From Clostridiaceae bacterium UBA6110 (lineage in GTDB: Bacteria > Bacillota > Clostridia > Clostridiales > Clostridiaceae): a stretch of DNA of 7,222 nucleotides. The notes beneath the pieces were generated by a model that worked only from the letters and a program-made list of their open reading frames with translations, searched no databases and had not been told where the DNA came from. Each line of letters begins with the position of its first letter. The stretch's first letter is position 1. The translations under genes were made by a program, and so were the position numbers. Where the stretch lies: assembly GCA_002428415.1 (NCBI GenBank), contig DIWI01000041.1, forward strand, positions 1-7,222, given 5' to 3'. Shown here one piece after another: positions 6,395-7,222 of the stretch.

Positions 6395-6413
6395 ATCCGG
6401 GACAGGGCAAAAT

Positions 6414-6524
6414 ATGGAGATTGGGCATGCAATGATAAGCAATACGATGATATTTGGCTTCGTCAGTCTGCTGTATTCATACATGGCACAGAACGGACGT
6501 AAACGGGCTTTCTTTTGGATTTAA
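6414..6524 (+). CDS. Possible small hydrophobic peptide, 36 residues
   Basis: An open frame runs from ATG (6414-6416) to TAA (6522-6524), in the otherwise empty gap between hsp20 and the glycosyltransferase. The peptide has a hydrophobic middle (MIFGFVSLLYSYMA, residues 12-25) followed by a basic stretch NGRKR, which is the pattern of a single membrane helix with a positive inside end. A weak GGG at 6405-6407 lies six bases before the ATG, and a plus-strand TTGACA lies 21 bases upstream of the ATG. I do not recognise a family. A frame of this length can arise by chance, and it could also be a remnant of a larger membrane protein. Confidence 0.25.
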   Translation: MEIGHAMISNTMIFGFVSLLYSYMAQNGRKRAFFWI

Positions 6525-6552
6525 CAATATCTTAAACATTTAGAGGGTAAAA

Positions 6553-7222
6553 ATGATTGGAATAGTCATACTTAATTACATGACCTTTGAGGAAACAATG
6601 AATTGCATAGCATCCGTAAGAGACACCTGCAGGTCTTTATATAGGATCTATGTGGTTGACAACGCATCTCCTGACGGGTCGTTTGGAAGGCTTTCATATA
6701 CTTATGGTTCTGATGAGGATGTTGCCCTGATTGAAAGCCTGGTGAACAAAGGCTATTCTGCAGGAAATAATCTGGGGGTTCTGAAGGCGCTGGAGGATGG
6801 CTGCACGCATATTCTGGTCTCAAATTCTGATATCATCTACCATGAGGGTGCCATTGACGGACTGAAGGGATTCCTTGAAGGAAAGAAAAGGGCAGGAATT
6901 GCTGGTCCTAAGATTCTTGATGAGAATGGTGATGTTTCAGAAATATCCAGGATATTTTTGAAGACGGGCATCAAGGAGAAACTGTTTGCTACCACCAGGC
7001 TGCGTGCCTTGAATTTCAGGAACATCTACAGGACATATTACGGACTCGACAAGTCATTCGATGAGATCCAGAAGGTATATCATCTCGTTGGATGCTGCTT
7101 CATGATGAAGAGAGAGCTGGCTGAAAAGGTTGTGCCATTTGATGAGAACACCTTCCTTTACGAGGAGGAGCTTATTCTTGGGATAGCCGTGGAGAAGGCA
7201 GGATATGAGACCTACAGCTATC
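6553..7222 (+). CDS. Family 2 glycosyltransferase (rhamnosyltransferase-like), 3' end cut by window edge
   Basis: A GT-A fold enzyme that would transfer a sugar from a nucleotide-sugar to a growing cell-surface glycan at the inner face of the membrane. The first 223 residues are visible, out of roughly 280-320 usual for such proteins. Landmarks are the N-terminal strand IGIVILNYMTFEET, the nucleotide-binding VVDNAS (34-39), NKGYSAGNN (65-73), NSD (91-93) in the place of the metal-binding DxD, GPKILDENGD (118-127), the acceptor-side VGCCFMMKRE (179-188) and FDENTFLYEEE (196-206), which holds the likely catalytic-base region. These fit the WcaA/rhamnosyltransferase-like branch; sugar and acceptor cannot be told. 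AGAGGG at 6542-6547, five bases before the ATG, supports the start. The reading frame stays open to the right edge. It may be the first gene of a polysaccharide cluster continuing beyond the window, which is inference. Confidence 0.9.
   Translation, partial: MIGIVILNYMTFEETMNCIASVRDTCRSLYRIYVVDNASPDGSFGRLSYTYGSDEDVALIESLVNKGYSAGNNLGVLKALEDGCTHILVSNSDIIYHEGAIDGLKGFLEGKKRAGIAGPKILDENGDVSEISRIFLKTGIKEKLFATTRLRALNFRNIYRTYYGLDKSFDEIQKVYHLVGCCFMMKRELAEKVVPFDENTFLYEEELILGIAVEKAGYETYSY

Noticed and set aside
6286..6400. CIRCE or CtsR operator upstream of hsp20
   Set aside because: No TTAGCACTC/GAGTGCTAA palindrome is present, and only a single CtsR-like half (TGTCAAA) is seen, which is not enough.
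6572..7025. Minus-strand open frames opposite the glycosyltransferase
   Set aside because: They oppose an intact GT2 domain on the plus strand and have no supporting signals.

Overview
The window looks like chromosomal DNA of a low-to-mid GC Gram-positive anaerobe, most likely a member of Clostridia (Bacillota). The reasons are strong purine-rich ribosome binding sites at almost every start, heavy use of AGG for arginine and ATA for isoleucine, and closest family resemblance of the metA, metY, murJ and small heat-shock proteins to clostridial types. The genus cannot be fixed from sequence alone.

Layout. (1) 1-2114, plus strand: a metY-metA pair, with metY cut by the left edge. Together they activate homoserine and replace the acyl group with sulfide to give homocysteine for methionine synthesis. 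MetA carries Glu at position 111, the residue linked to acetyl-CoA use, which fits a partner enzyme that consumes O-acetylhomoserine. (2) 2153-2195: a near-perfect hairpin terminator shared with the convergent gene. (3) 2198-3055, minus strand: a nucleotidyltransferase-fold protein (DUF4037-like) whose second catalytic carboxylate is replaced by Gln. (4) 3056-3226: divergent regulatory region. (5) 3227-4744, plus strand: a MurJ/MviN-type lipid flippase. (6) 4906-5793, plus strand: a secreted SGNH/GDSL hydrolase with its own promoter. (7) 5827-5858: a second bidirectional terminator. (8) 5866-6285, minus strand: a small heat-shock protein of the Hsp20 family with a good vegetative promoter. (9) 6286-6552: a divergent gap with promoter-like elements and a possible 36-residue hydrophobic peptide. 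(10) 6553 to the right edge, plus strand: a family 2 glycosyltransferase, cut by the edge.

How the parts fit. The methionine pair is one operon. The flippase, exported hydrolase and glycosyltransferase all plausibly act on cell-envelope glycans, but each seems to have its own transcription signals, so a joint pathway is only an inference. I found no mobile element, CRISPR array, rRNA or tRNA gene, and no convincing new multi-gene system. The points most worth a second look are the altered catalytic motif of the nucleotidyltransferase, the missing cavity arginines of the flippase, and the small open frame before the glycosyltransferase.
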